This document shows, in pieces, positions 1 through 11,593 of a stretch of 64,000 bases of DNA. Source of the DNA: Exophiala sp. HKRS030. Its lineage: Eukaryota > Ascomycota > Eurotiomycetes > Chaetothyriales > Herpotrichiellaceae. The first letter of the stretch is position 1; each line of letters starts with the position of its first letter. The notes under the pieces were generated by a model. That model saw nothing but the letters and a program-made list of their open reading frames with translations. It was not told where the DNA came from and made no database searches. The position numbers were made by a program, and so were the translations under genes. Location: NCBI GenBank assembly GCA_023897205.1, contig JAHWDD010000007.1, positions 3,906,001 through 3,970,000 of the forward strand, in the 5' to 3' direction.

Positions 1-92
1 CATTGCGAATAGGGGATGGACTCTTGTACAATGACAAGAAGCCGATCACCCAATCGGCTACCCGAAACCAAGTAAAGGCACGGTCAAGTGCT

Positions 93-2165
93 TTACCAGC
101 CATTTTCCCTTCCCTCACGAGTGAAGTCGCCCAAGCCGCCTCGACGACGGTCACCGCCACGATCGCCACGATCGCCACCTCGCTCACCACGTCCACCAAA
201 TGGGTCATCGCGGTCGCGGAAGCCACCCTCACGACCACGACCAAAGCTGCCCCCACCACCACGAGATGAACCGCCGAAACCATCGCGAGAGCCTCCACCG
301 AAACCACCACGGGAACCATCGTCACGGGAACCGAATTGTCGACCCCGATCCTCGTTAACAATTAGCCCACTAACGCCATGAAAGCCGGCCTTGCTAACGA
401 ACGTGCTGTTAACGAATGGAGGCTTTTCCATGCCCCAACCATAGGTTGCATTTGCATTGACAAGATCAACAATTTGTTGTTTGGATCGTCTGACGGGAGA
501 TTGCGAGAGAGAAGACAGCATCGTTTGATAGGTCTTAGCCTTGATCAAATTGCTGGTTGATCGAACTCCGGCCTGAACGATTTGCATGATTCGTGCAGTC
601 TCGGGTGCGAGTTGTGATGGCTGAGTCATATCTAATGAGGCAGTGGGAAGTTGTTCTTCGCCAAAATTGTGGGCGTGGATCTGTCTTCTAAGTCTGTCCA
701 ATTCATGACGTTCGTCATCAGTGAGAATGAGATAACCCTTTCCAGATTTGCCCGCACGGCCTGTTCGCCCAAGGCGATGGACGTAATCCTCTGTTGAACG
801 GGGAAGACCAATTTGGAAAACATGTGACACGTTGGGGAAATCCATACCACGAGCACTGACGTCGGAGGAAACCAAGATGCCACTTGAGGAACGTCGGAAG
901 CCTTCAGAGTTTTGAGTACGCTGGCGTTGGTCGAGTTGACTGGACATGCAGAACATCCTGCAAGGCGATAGTGGATGAGGGGAGAACATGCCTCCCTTCT
1001 CACTAGGATCCCGAAGATTGGATAGAATTTCGTGCGCAAGATGCACTTCGTTCACCGAGCTGAAGAAAATAATTGCTTTGAATGGCATGGTGTTTTCGGG
1101 GTCACGCTTGTGCTCTTCGATGGCATTCTGGGCAATTTCGACAATGACGGGGATCTGATTCTGGAAACCAGGAATAAAGACAGCGGCCTGAGGAATAGAC
1201 TCGTGTGTCGCAGCCTCATCGGGATCAACTGTCCGGACAAATTTGAAGTCAGGTTTCATTGTAGCTTTGACCACACTAACGACCGATCTGGGGATGGTGG
1301 CAGAAAACATCAGAGTTTGACGATCTCTTTCTTGACGGGGTGGCATATATCGCTGCATCTCTTCAATATCTGGACCAAAGCCAATATCCAGAAGGCGATC
1401 CGCCTCGTCTAGGACAAAGGTCTGAATGTTGTCTAAACGGACACCACTGTAGGGATCCGAGAGTAGATCCTTGACTCTACCGGGCGTGCCAACAAGAATG
1501 TGACAACCTTGTTGTTGCATCATCCTCAGATGGTGCGACTTTTGTGTGCCACCGACAGCAGTCTGAACGACGACGCCGGTACCGCGTACAATCTTTTTCG
1601 CCTCAACAGCAATTTGCTCAGCCAATTCTCTGGTGGGCGAGATAATGAGAGCTCGTGTATCTCCGATGTGAGGTCGCGAATTGCCAGACTTAACGGTGGG
1701 ATCTCTCAATACGCGTTGAACAATGGGTGTGAGGAAAGCCAGAGTCTTGCCGGTTCCAGTACGAGCCTGGGCGATAACATCTGTGCCATCCAAGCATTCA
1801 TTGATCGTCATGCGTTGGACTTCGGTCATGGTATGAATACCCATGTCATTCACAATCGTGTTAACAACCTTGGGATCAAGGATTCCAGCCTCACCCAGTT
1901 CTGAGAACTTTGAGAACTCTCGCTTTACGTTTGAGATATCTTCAGCGCCAAAGTCTCCAGCATTGGCGACCTCTCCATACTCTTCCTGTGTGGCATATTG
2001 GCCGTATTGGTGGTATCGAGCGGCAGATGAGAAGTAACTCGTACCGATCGTTCTCGAAGGTAGGCTGCGAGGTATGAAAGAGGTGCGAGCAGGAGATGTG
2101 AAGGCGGAAGGTATTAATCGGAAGGCTCTGGAGGCGATGCGCCCTGAGCGGGCAATGCCGTACAT
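93..2165 (-). CDS. Mitochondrial DEAD-box ATP-dependent RNA helicase (MSS116-like)
   Basis: A single-exon 690-aa protein with the full DEAD-box motif set: Q motif near residues 113-118, motif I ARTGTGKT (134-141), PTRELAEQ (178-185), TPGR (227-230), DEAD (253-256), SAT (288-290), a helicase C domain with SSDVSARGMDF, and motif VI HRLGRTGRAG. The first 50 residues are rich in Arg and Ser with no acidic residue, as in a mitochondrial presequence. The last 90 residues are Gly/Arg/Asp-rich RGG-type repeats. MSS116-family enzymes act as RNA chaperones in mitochondrial intron splicing and translation; by family this protein would do the same in the matrix. The ATG at 2163-2165 gives the presequence, so I keep it. 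The C-terminal coding strand carries an intact G5 run (250-254), so this gene is not frameshifted. It is divergent from the aldolase gene about 2 kb away. The helicase call is certain; the MSS116 orthology is likely. Confidence 0.93.
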   Translation of the reverse strand: MYGIARSGRIASRAFRLIPSAFTSPARTSFIPRSLPSRTIGTSYFSSAARYHQYGQYATQEEYGEVANAGDFGAEDISNVKREFSKFSELGEAGILDPKVVNTIVNDMGIHTMTEVQRMTINECLDGTDVIAQARTGTGKTLAFLTPIVQRVLRDPTVKSGNSRPHIGDTRALIISPTRELAEQIAVEAKKIVRGTGVVVQTAVGGTQKSHHLRMMQQQGCHILVGTPGRVKDLLSDPYSGVRLDNIQTFVLDEADRLLDIGFGPDIEEMQRYMPPRQERDRQTLMFSATIPRSVVSVVKATMKPDFKFVRTVDPDEAATHESIPQAAVFIPGFQNQIPVIVEIAQNAIEEHKRDPENTMPFKAIIFFSSVNEVHLAHEILSNLRDPSEKGGMFSPHPLSPCRMFCMSSQLDQRQRTQNSEGFRRSSSGILVSSDVSARGMDFPNVSHVFQIGLPRSTEDYVHRLGRTGRAGKSGKGYLILTDDERHELDRLRRQIHAHNFGEEQLPTASLDMTQPSQLAPETARIMQIVQAGVRSTSNLIKAKTYQTMLSSLSQSPVRRSKQQIVDLVNANATYGWGMEKPPFVNSTFVSKAGFHGVSGLIVNEDRGRQFGSRDDGSRGGFGGGSRDGFGGSSRGGGGSFGRGREGGFRDRDDPFGGRGERGGDRGDRGGDRRRGGLGDFTREGRENGW

Positions 2166-3191
2166 GATTGTGACAGCGTGCGAGCTTATGGCAAAGCGAG
2201 AAATAGAGGAAATCGATAGAAACTCGACTCTAGAGATATCAAGCGAAGGAAACCAAAGAATCGAAGAAGGAAGAGGTGTAATTGATGGTAGTGATGATGA
2301 TGATGGAGAGTCGGCGGGATGGAAGACTCATTCCTGTGATTCTTTTTCGTCGAAGCAATCCAAAAATTTCTATGGAGACGCGGAAACACGACTTGTAATC
2401 CAACCAATAAGAACCGTTAGAACAAAGAAGGCTAGTCCCAATTCTGCATTATACCACTAAGCCCTTTTGGGACGATATCGAAAGGAGTCGCATGCCTGGT
2501 ACCGAGAATCCTTCGCAGGTTGGCCTTGTGCTGTTGCACAAAACGATTATCTTGAGAGCAGCCTCGATAAAATCAATATTTGATTGATATAGTTGACTGG
2601 TAGGTCCTCATCTCACTTCCAGCAACACGTTTGGCACAAGATTTGTGTTCCGACCAATATCCGTGGACACAGTACACAAATGGTAAGAAGGTATGATCAT
2701 GGTGTGAACAAAGCCGTCAATCGAGGACAAAATGATTACGGCTTCTAGATGGCATAATACGAGCCTTGATGTTGTGATCTTCGCCAATAGCAACACTAAT
2801 GACAGGGGCGGCCTACAAGTCATGATCACAAGCTGAACAGGCGAACCTGGCGAAGATGTTATGGATAGACCATTCAATGCACTCAGGATTCCTATGACTC
2901 AATCTCATGCTGCCATAAGCACTGACTTGGACCCTTTATCAATGACGGGCGGCTTTCTGGACGGTGGGTCACATTCGCAACCTGGTCCATCAAGCGGAGC
3001 GCTGCAACTTTCTCGGTGTCAGGTCTACCTGGACCGTGGAAACGTCTTATGATGGCCTTTGGGAGGAATGACATGCGCCTGCACGATTTCACCACCAATG
3101 GATGGGGCTCGCCCAACATCAAAGCTTATCATCCATGTAGGGATCGCTCTTCATCCTGAGGTCTCTTTCATACAAGGGTAGGTCAGAAGTT

Positions 3192-3548
3192 TTGGAAGTG
3201 ATATCGATCGCACTGGAGAACTCTCAAAGAGATTTCCCCTGGGCTAGCTCATTGGAACGAGCCGTGGTTCTGGCTGGACAAAGCGCGCAAACTGTTCATA
3301 ACTTGTCCATACCTCGCTTGGCCAACAACCATGATATTCGTGATGGATGGTGGCTCACAGAAGCGTCAGACTATTGGACTGCAATAACCGAAGCGTATCT
3401 ATACATCAGGATTGAGAAGCCTATAAATTCCGTGGATGGGCCGCAACCAACCTCGAAAAGCCGTAATATCCGCTACCGCCCGCCGTTGGGTTTCTGGGGA
3501 CGAATCCTATACAGTGAAATCGAATACAACCCTTACGAGAACGGCTAG
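3192..3548 (+). CDS. Weak candidate: 118-codon hypothetical ORF
   Basis: An open frame of 118 codons with varied composition, a Trp/Tyr-rich centre (residues about 50-75) and the ending ..EIEYNPYENG. I recognise no domain. It might be an exon or the remnant of a decayed gene, because the flanking 600 bases also contain short protein-like frames. No clear promoter, intron partner or upstream continuation is visible. Chance is a real alternative. Confidence 0.18.
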   Translation: MEVISIALENSQRDFPWASSLERAVVLAGQSAQTVHNLSIPRLANNHDIRDGWWLTEASDYWTAITEAYLYIRIEKPINSVDGPQPTSKSRNIRYRPPLGFWGRILYSEIEYNPYENG

Positions 3549-4017
3549 GCCGGGATCCAGTACCATGAGCTCATGCACGAGCAGACTTGAGTGAGTGAGC
3601 AAACTATCCCCGCGTTCTGGGGTTCCGAAGGGAAAAGCTCCCTGCCATGATCTTCGTGCAAACAAGTACCGAGCACGACCAAGATAGGTGCCCGCTCTGT
3701 GAACTCAAAAGTCGGATTCTGAGCGAGCAGGCGCAGCAGCTGACTGGAACGACCAATGTGGGAGCAGTCATCAATCTAAGTACTCTACGTGGGGTTATTG
3801 TGGGTTTGGCACGGCAGAGACCCGTAGAGGCCGTCCACTGCCGTCGTCGTCGTTGAAATCCGAGGTCCAATTGCACTTCTCCGAATTTTCGAATTTCAGC
3901 ATTGGAGAAAGGCTTTCGCCACATCCGCTTTCGGTCGCAATCCGCACCGAACGACACACAAACAGAGAGACAAGCCAGCCAGTCCCTCCTCACGACATTC
4001 TATATACAACAAACATC

Positions 4018-4110
4018 ATCCCTCTCTTCGCCCTTCTGCCAAGTCTCCCTTTACTCACTACTCGATCTTTAAGAAAACTTTTTTCCTTTTTTCCTATATC
4101 CCACTGATTC
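4018..4110 (+). promoter_or_regulatory. Pyrimidine-rich core-promoter tract upstream of the aldolase gene
   Basis: A CT-rich run just upstream of the ATG at 4157, ending in several T-runs around 4077-4100. Such tracts precede transcription start sites of many expressed filamentous-fungal genes. A CTATATAC element at 4009-4016 lies just before it. The function is inferred from position and composition only. Confidence 0.4.
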
Positions 4111-4156
4111 TCTAACGGTTTACAACTCCATTGGCCCATATAAGTCCAGCATCATC

Positions 4157-5062
4157 ATGGCTCCTCCCTCAGCCACATATACTGAAACCACACCATCCGC
4201 TGGCTATGACAAACCAGACTCGCAACCCAAGGGCACTGCACCCAACGAGCCAAAGCTTCCCGACCCCCAAGCACAAGAAAAGTCCCAGTTCTTCCCTTCA
4301 CCACCCAAATTCACCGACAAATACGAGGAACGGAAACATCTGAAAGAACGACTAGCCCTGGCGTTTCGCATCTTTGGCAAATACGGCTTCGACGAAGGCG
4401 TGGCCGGCCACATCACGATCCGCGACCCAGTCGACCCGCACACGTTCTGGGTGAACCCGTTCGGCCTGGCATTCTCACTGATCAAAGCAAGCGACCTGAT
4501 CCTGGTGGACCACGAAGGCAAGGTGATCGACGGCGGGCCCAACCGGCTCCTCAACACGGCAGCATACATGATCCACAGCGCGGTGCACTCTGCGCGACCG
4601 GACGTCAACTGCGCGGCGCATTCACACTCGATCTACGGCCGGGCGTTCTGCGCACTCGGGCGCGAAATCGACATCATCACCCAGGACTCGTGCGCCTTCT
4701 ACAAGGACCACGCCGTCTACGAGCAGTTCAAGGGCATTGTGCTGGCTAAGGAGGAAGGCGAGAACATCGCCAAGGCCATCGGCAACAAGAAGGCCGTCTT
4801 GCTGCAGAACCACGGCCTGCTCACCGTCGGCCAGACCATCGAGGCCGCTGTCTTCTGGTTCCTCAGCCTTGAGAAATGCTGCCATGCCCAATTGATGGCT
4901 GATGCTGCCGCTGCTGGCCGTGGAGGTACCACCATCAAAATCGATGACGAGGATGCCGAGTTCACATACAAGGCTGTAGGCACGCCGAGAGCTGGATGGT
5001 TCAGTGCCAAGCCTCTCTTCGATGTTATGGCTAAAGAGGTCGGTGATGACTATAAGAATTAA
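4157..5062 (+). CDS. Class II aldolase/adducin-family protein
   Basis: A 301-aa intronless protein with one class II aldolase/adducin domain (residues about 60-265). The zinc-binding histidines typical of the family are visible as HSHS (H155, H157) and in LLQNHGLL (H219). The segment GVAGHITIRDP (81-91) and the WVNPFGL strand (98-104) fit the fold. Bacterial members are fuculose- or ribulose-phosphate aldolases or epimerases. The many fungal paralogues are mostly uncharacterised, so substrate and reaction are open. The Pro-rich N-terminus (1-55) has no clear targeting signal, so the protein is probably cytosolic. A C5 run at 4264-4268 is in frame, which shows that not every homopolymer here is damaged. 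The family call is secure and the role unknown. Confidence 0.9.
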   Translation: MAPPSATYTETTPSAGYDKPDSQPKGTAPNEPKLPDPQAQEKSQFFPSPPKFTDKYEERKHLKERLALAFRIFGKYGFDEGVAGHITIRDPVDPHTFWVNPFGLAFSLIKASDLILVDHEGKVIDGGPNRLLNTAAYMIHSAVHSARPDVNCAAHSHSIYGRAFCALGREIDIITQDSCAFYKDHAVYEQFKGIVLAKEEGENIAKAIGNKKAVLLQNHGLLTVGQTIEAAVFWFLSLEKCCHAQLMADAAAAGRGGTTIKIDDEDAEFTYKAVGTPRAGWFSAKPLFDVMAKEVGDDYKN

Positions 5063-8000
5063 AAAAAACTTTCCAGCATCTGTTTCTGGAGGGGGAATCT
5101 TTGATGAGCTTTTGAGTTTTGTTATACCAAAATTGAGACATCGCATTTATATGATCATGTGGTCATTTCAATGAAACGGAGATTTCGTGTGTATCCTGTG
5201 GCTTTCTGATCGAGCTGAACAAATCGTGCACATGTGTGTTTCCCTTGTCTCGAAATACCCCAAGGGGATAACATCCTGTGCTTCGTGCAGAAGTTCTCTC
5301 ATCTCACAATGACTGTGTTTTGCCGGCAATCAAATCCCACTTCGTTGCACGACAGAATTTCAGCCAAACAACCCAAATCAATCTGATGTTTACCTATTGT
5401 GCCTTGGAGCATATATGAAAGAGAGAGACGAGGGTCATAGGATTGAGCTTAGAGAAGACTCGAGTGATCATGGTCAGGACCTCCGGGAAGCATGTGTCTC
5501 CCATTGTCAATTTCATTGATAGATACCAACCTTGCACATTATCACTTGCCCATCCGTGCTTCATGTGCCCACCTGCTCCAAGTCCCAAGATCCGACCATC
5601 ACTACAGGAACAGCATATTAACCATTCGACGCCTCGTATACCTCAAAACACATGCTGAGCATCTTGTGCTGTTTGATAGAACCCGGTCCAAAGTCGCGTG
5701 CGGGGTTGCATATATGATTTCACGGATACTACTCCGGGTAATCTGAACCATTGGCATCAAGCTACTCATCTGCCAAGTAATCACGCCCTTCGCCTTCCCC
5801 CACTAGACAGCCACCCCACCCGATGGTTCATTGCGTGATGAAGAACGCACACATGTACGGAGTAATGTAAAACTTCAGTGCGTGATGCCTGTGTGAAAGG
5901 TCGTGTGGGTGAAGACATGTTGGAGTGTGAGAGTAGCAGGTGAGCTGACAGTTGACATTGTGGAGTGGCACCAACAAATACGAGTGTTGATGTTGAAGAA
6001 AGGGATATTCGCACGCCTTTGATCAATTTGTGGCTGGGGCGGCGGGCCTCTCTTGATTGGTAAAGATCTCACTGGCTGGACCTAGGCAGGTATCGACGAG
6101 CTCTGGTTATGGGAGTCTCTCTTTTCAACATGAATGCTCTCGGTTTGCCTTTTACGGTCGACTGGTGATCGCTGCAGAATGCCACGAAGGCAAAAACCAC
6201 GCACAGGCTAAGTGGTCGCCTACTATCATCCTCATCAACACTCAGCGACGAATCGACGTGTTTCTTTCCACCATGATACGAATACTGAGAAGGATCCGTT
6301 CCCTGATGAACCATGCGGCCCACACATGCTTATGCATGGACGAGTGCGTTATGCAGTGGACTTGTAGCTTCGATCCTGGGTTCGAGGTGACTGTAGTCAC
6401 ATTCTGCTTTAATTGCTGCGATGAAAGTGATCAGGACATCCGTGTAATCACAATTCACCTGAAGATAATGCCATTCTCTTTCCAGTACCACGAAGATGTG
6501 CCCTTCTCGAGGAAGAACCTGTGGAAGTTTTAATAAGCTGACAACGTCGTATTCGACATCGTTTGAAAGCAAGTCAAACGAGGCTGAGATCTGCAAGAGT
6601 CACTCTTTGTTAGACTGAGCACAACAGGACGAGCATTGAAAGACCACGCTCTTGCGTCAGAAATTGGCAACTCGACAACTTACCACCATTGACGTCTCAG
6701 AAAGAGAAAGTGGCAATGCCTGTTGCAGCTCTGGCGGAAAGGTTTGAATGTAGGCTGGTGTCAAACAGACGTCAATTTGACGCGCGCTTGTCCATGGCTA
6801 GTGGTGGCTCTTCATACGATTCACAATCCTTTCTCGAAAGTCAAAATCCTCAGGGCAATCTCGATAATATTGCGTTGGGAACATACCATGTCTCTATCGA
6901 GCACATGCCACCGAAAACATATGTTCAGATGCGACAAGGCTGTCTGCAGTCTGCGACGCGGCCATGCGAAATATCAACTCTGAAGACCATGAAGCGCTTT
7001 GCGGAGACGCCTAACGCGTCTGCTAGTGCGTAACCCATGATGAGGGTTTCGCAGGTGAAGACATTCAGCTAACAATCACGGATGTGAGTGAATGAGCGGT
7101 GCTGCCAGGTGCACGACGATCATTTTGAGAGGTTTCTTGCTCCGCTGCAACAGGACTGTGATGGTTCACTTGGCCGAGTTCGGGTTTTGTCGAGTCATTC
7201 TCGTTCGAGTTCACAAATATCGGAGCACATGCAACAGACATGGACAGACTCATGATGACGCCATGGTTATTTGTCGGCTCTTTCAGTTGACACTTTCAAG
7301 CACGGGCCGGATATTTCAAGGTACTTGTTTAAGTGCCTGTCGATCTTGCTCCCATCGACGTCAGAAGGTATGGATTAGTGAAACTGAAACGCCGCTCGGA
7401 AGGTTATCGAGGGCTCCACGAGGATCTAAGCGTGGTACCCAAGGGCCAACTGCAGGGTGCCAATGGCACCTGACTGGGCACCACAGGGCCTAGTTGGAGG
7501 CAAGTGCCTGAGTCAAGTGTTGAGACGAGCCCAGAACCATTGTGGTATCTGCCAATATTATCGGCGGATCGGGGTACGCTGTCGCCGACATACCGGGCTC
7601 TTGCGCACTCAAGCTCTCCCAAGCCAAGGACTATGGGTCTCTTCGACACGCTCAAAGTTGAAACCTTACATGTTCTGCATCTTACCATGCAACCACTTTT
7701 CGATAGTTCGCCAGCAATGATCCTTGGGATTCACTAGGTATCGAGTATCTGATAGGTGTCTGGCAGCAACAGCTGTGGTTGATGAGCATGCGAAGCCACA
7801 TTAAACTCCGTACGTGTTACGGTCCCTGCAGTGGGCTCAAACACAACCGACGCCTTGGTTTTATAGTTCGTGGGTGCCTGTGCTCCACTGATAAGTCACC
7901 CACAGACGCCGTGCTCAGGGCCCTAGCACTTTGTAACCATTGAAATGTATTGTGTGTACCACGTATGACGAGATCAGACGATGGGAAGGTCCTTTATGTC

Positions 8001-8943
8001 CCAAGCTCGGGCTTCGCAAACCTCATTGTGAATGAGCCAACAAGAATCCCTGCTCGGCCACCGAATGCCCCAAGAAGTCATCACCCCAACGGCCGTGCTC
8101 TACTAGATGAGTCAGTCAGCCGCAGATTGAAAAGGCCCAGAAGACTGCGTACTTTGAATGACGGGTAAACCCATCGTCTGGACCTCTGGGGAAGCCTTTC
8201 CCGTCTAAACAGGCGGTGGGTGGGCCTTGAATGGAGGGCACAGGGCTAGAATGAGGAACTTGGTACTCGCTGGGGGGCTCAGAGACTCAAGATTCGCGTC
8301 TCTCTGACAGATTTACAACCAACAAGACGGTGTTCGGAGGCAAAGAGGAAAAAAACAACCGGGAGGCATCCTGGTCAATGCTTGGCAAGCCACCGTCGTA
8401 ACTGACCATTCAGGAAGCCACCAATGCGGGGTGGTCGTCCCTTCCCTCTCTGACATTCTCAAACAGCCCCCGACATCTGGGCAATGGCGCCTCTGCCAGT
8501 CTTACACGAGAACGAAAGCTGAGATACAATGAGGAAAGGTCTCAAATTGGCTCGTTCGTCAGAAGGACAGGGTTTATAGCATCACCTCTAGCTGAAAGCC
8601 TGAAATACATACATATATCATTATGGCCACGCATCTCAGACTTCCTCTTTTCCATTCATCTGACTTTCCGCCAATTGCACCCAGAAACTCATCAAAGCTG
8701 CTGTACAACACATTGTCCATCGCACCTTGAGACTTGGACTGTCATCTTACTTATTCAGTCCCAATCAAAGGCTCCAATCAGGCAGCCCATCGAGACCAGA
8801 AGCAGTCCTAGGCAGAAAGAACCCGCTTTCTTCAGCTTTGGCTGACACGGCGAGCTGCTTCAGTAACGGTCAAGTCCCAGACCACTTCCATAAAAACACC
8901 TCCACCATCCTCAATCCCTTGCGACTCTTCCTCCGTCCAAAAA
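5063..8943. other. Gene-free 3.9-kb region
   Basis: No supportable gene. The longest frames (6057-6533 plus, 158 codons; 6330-6596 minus, 88 codons; 7092-7493 plus) show no domain, no convincing splice partners and no protein-like conservation. A tRNA-like TTCGAGG at about 6379 has no partner stems. One copy of TACGGAGTA lies at 5856-5864. The stretch 8580-8940 is probably the promoter and 5' leader of the downstream zinc-binding gene. Confidence 0.5.
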
Positions 8944-9650
8944 ATGGCCTCCGCAATTCCTGCCCCTCCAACCATCACAATCGACGCTCCTGGGGTTTCA
9001 AGGCCAACACAATCGATCCCGGCCTCAGCCTCCACCATCCAAGCACCACCAACGGCCACACTGCCCAAAGCACGCCCCTCAAAGCCCACGCTTATTAAAT
9101 CGTGCTACCTATGCGACGAGCAAAACCCAGGTGACTTTACGCCCACAACCAAGTTTCTCGAGACGTGTCTGCTGTGTTCGCGCCACTTCTGTCCCATCCA
9201 CAAATCAGAGCAATGGGATACCGTTTGCAATATCAATCACAGCCAATATTATAAACAGTGTCTGGCACAAGCCCGCGCTGAGCTACAGGGTCAGGGCAAA
9301 GATGTTGACAACACGGGCAGTCGTGGATTGGCAGAAATGTTGATCAACGAGGGTATCTATCCGAGCCTCGGTGAGCGGGAGAAGGCCATCTTTTCGACCA
9401 GTCCCGTTGATACGAGTGAGTTGCCCTTATTCCCCCTCAGATCCTGCTTTTATAACCCCTTCCCTTTCTTAAACCGTACTTTTGGACATGACTTGTGGCT
9501 AACCGACGGCTTTTTATTGCAATTTCAGAAAAAGTTCAAGAACTGGAACAATACCGCAGTCTGGACGCTGCCCTCACTGGATCGAGCACGAAGCCGAGGC
9601 ATCAATTGATCGAGGAGCGGGATGTTCTTGAAGCGGATATCGCAGTCTAA
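8944..9650 (+). CDS. Small zinc-binding (Cys/His-rich) hypothetical protein, two exons
   Basis: Exon 1 is 8944-9415 and exon 2 is 9529-9650. The intron (9416-9528) starts GTGAGT and ends TTTCAG in phase 1. Splicing gives 197 aa; without it the frame runs into intron sequence. After a Pro/Ala/Thr-rich 50-residue N-terminus comes a metal-binding module: C-x2-C in SCYLCDEQ, then C-x2-C-x4-C-x2-H in ETCLLCSRHFCPIHK, then VCNINHSQYY. This spacing resembles AN1-type or other treble-clef zinc fingers. The C-terminal exon is charged and helical (KVQELEQYRSLD, EERDVLEADI), probably a coiled coil. I do not recognise an orthologue; a ubiquitin-linked AN1-like adaptor is one possibility, inferred only from the cysteine spacing. 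Confidence 0.78.
9416..9528 (+). other. Intron in the zinc-binding protein gene
   Basis: A 113-bp intron, GTGAGT..TTTCAG, phase 1. Joining the exons gives an uninterrupted charged helix followed by a stop at 9648-9650. Confidence 0.8.
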
Positions 9651-9986
9651 AGGGAAAGATCAATAACTCTAGCGTGTTATTTAGATGCAAGGCTTGTGCA
9701 ATGATTGATAAAATGAGTAGATACCATGAATTGAGTCTTTGAATATCTCTGGTTCACTACCTCTTTGAGAATAAGGCACTGCTGCGACTTGATAGGACTT
9801 GAGAGTGTCCAGTCCCCGGGCATTCTACGTGCATCCGATCCATCTTCGCAGATCGTGAAACCCTCAAGCCTGACCCTAACACCCGCTATGTCGTAAAATC
9901 AATCAAACAAACATTTATACACAGGATGAATACTTTCCATCTTGCGACAAGGCAACTGCGCTACTCAACACTCTGCGCACGCCTCC
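9651..9986. other. Short tail-to-tail intergenic region
   Basis: 336 bases between the convergent zinc-binding and BIR genes. It presumably contains both 3' UTRs and polyadenylation sites. Nothing else was seen. Confidence 0.5.
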
Positions 9987-11593
9987 TCACTGGACACAGA
10001 CAATTGCCTCCAAGACTCCCATAGCCCTTTGCCCCTCACGTTCAAAGGTGCCCACAACACGCTCTGCCTCTGCCCTCAGGCCCTTCTCTGCTTCGCTCGC
10101 CACGTATTCGACCCACTCCTGCACCGTCATGGCCTGCTCCTTCTCGTTGAGCGTTCCTCCGCTCAGTGCAAGCAGATCCACTGGTTGAGGTGTGTTGGGT
10201 TCGAACGCCAGCTCGACATCGACGGGTGTCCATGTCGTGGTTGGAACCCCAGGCGATGAGAACGCGACAGGGACTGTCTGCACCGGCGGGCGGGTGGATG
10301 CCGGTCGAGAACTCGGTGGAGCATTCTCAATGTCAGACCGTGGAGATGGCGTCGCGGCTTCTGGTGACGGGGCTGTGGGTTTGGGTGCTTGAGCAGATTT
10401 CCTCCGGGGGTGGAATATGTCTGTTCTGAAGGTATGGCTTGTCTGGTCTTAACTGGAGTTGGTGATGGTCCTGGTGGTGCGGTCACGGGACTAAGACGTG
10501 TCGGCGCGTCTGCAATGCCTGGACTCTGTGCCGGTATGCTTGGATATGCTATATCCGCACCTGGACTCTGTGCTGGACTCGGTGGTTGATGATTCCTGGG
10601 AGGTGTTTGCTGCTGTGGCTGTTCAGGAACATTGGTATTGGGAGCGTGGGTTTGTGCTTGCTGTGACTCTGGCTCAGGAAGTACTTGGTGACTTTCTTGT
10701 GGTTGAGCATCTTCAATTTCGGTCTCCTGCTTTTTGACCTTGGTGGTTCGTGCCGTCTTTGTTCGTTTCGGTTTGGCAGTCTTCGCTTTCGCGGCTCCTT
10801 TCCTCTTTCCCTTGGTCGTTGCGGTCGAAACCGTAGACATTGTCGACATAACAGAAACACCACTAGTGTCTATTGAGTCATCCAAGTCTGGTATGTCGTT
10901 GAAGCTTGGTATCTCCGACATCATTGTATCATTGACTGATTGGGTTGATAGGCGCGTCGAGGCTTTTGATGTGCGAGAGGATTTAGAAGCACGTCCCTTT
11001 TTGGCTCGAGGGCGTTTTGAAGGAGCAGTAGTGCCTGCGAAGTGGAAGAAGGGACAGTGCGGCGACCGCTTGTAGTGCTCTTCGAATGGATTGTCTTTGG
11101 GTTCCCAGCCATCAAGAGATAGCTTGCAATGTACGCAAGATACATAATCTTCACATTCTTGGGTGGGTGCGAAATGCCATCCAGCCTCAATCATCTTTTC
11201 CGTCTTGCATGTCCATCCACGTTTGTTCTCATGTGGCCAGCCTATCGAGTATGTCGCTCTTCGTGCATCCACCAGCATATGTCCAGTAGGATCTTCCATA
11301 GCAGACGTGTCTGAACTGGCTTCGTTTTCAACCTTCATGAGGATAGCCCAGCCGCAATTGCTCGAGTGTTTATAGTGCTCATCTATCGGGTTGTCGTCGG
11401 GCTCCCATCCACTGAGATTTCTTTCACATAGGTAACAGACCACATTATCGTTACTGTCGGCAACTCTCTTATAGTAGAAGCCGGCTTTGGCAAGGTCTTG
11501 TGGTGTGGGTGTTTTATGGGGCCATCCAAGTTTTGAACGCTTCGAGGGTGGTTCGAAGGAGGCAAGGCGTGAGTCAAACGTCGCGTATTCCAT
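9987..11593 (-). CDS. Two-BIR-domain protein, Bir1/survivin-like (apparent 1-nt frameshift)
   Basis: The N-terminus has two BIR domains. In the first the zinc ligands C53, C56, H73 and C80 are visible (CYLC..DEHYKHSSNC), with GWEPDDNPIDEH. The second, near residues 115-190, has the same C-x2-C, GWEPKDNPFEEH and C pattern. A long Ser/Thr/Lys/Pro/Gln-rich linker follows, then a C-terminal helix (MTVQEWVEYVASEAEKG) like those ending fungal Bir1 proteins. By family this is the inner-centromere/chromosomal passenger subunit that partners the Aurora kinase. I choose ATG 11591-11593, where the protein begins MEYATFDSRL, over an upstream ATG at 11717-11719. The reading frame breaks at a C-run on the coding strand (plus G5, 10406-10410). 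One extra C there joins ..TYSTP to RRKSAQAPKPT.. and gives about 535 aa. No GT..AG intron rescues the frame. The BIR call is strong. Confidence 0.87.
10406..10410 (-). other. Frameshift site in the BIR gene (homopolymer one base short)
   Basis: A coding-strand C5 run. The upstream frame continues into Arg/His-rich nonsense, and the downstream frame (KSAQAPKP..) is entered only if the run is C6. Confidence 0.75.

Larger units (their letters stand above)
2166..4156. other. Intergenic region between divergent helicase and aldolase genes
   Basis: About 2 kb with no gene I can recognise. It holds a GAT microsatellite near 2290-2310 and a weak 118-codon plus-strand frame at 3192-3548 (listed separately). 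Both strands of 2600-3120 carry short open frames with no family signature. The last 150 bases are a pyrimidine-rich fungal promoter. Confidence 0.5.

Noticed and set aside
87..381. Pro/Arg-rich plus-strand frames at the window start
   Set aside because: Antisense shadow of the Gly/Arg-rich tail of the helicase.
6365..6390. tRNA-like GGGTTCGAGG
   Set aside because: No matching T-stem, acceptor or anticodon stem around it.
6057..6533. 158-codon plus-strand frame in the 3.9-kb gap
   Set aside because: Composition is unlike a folded protein and the opposite strand is equally open.
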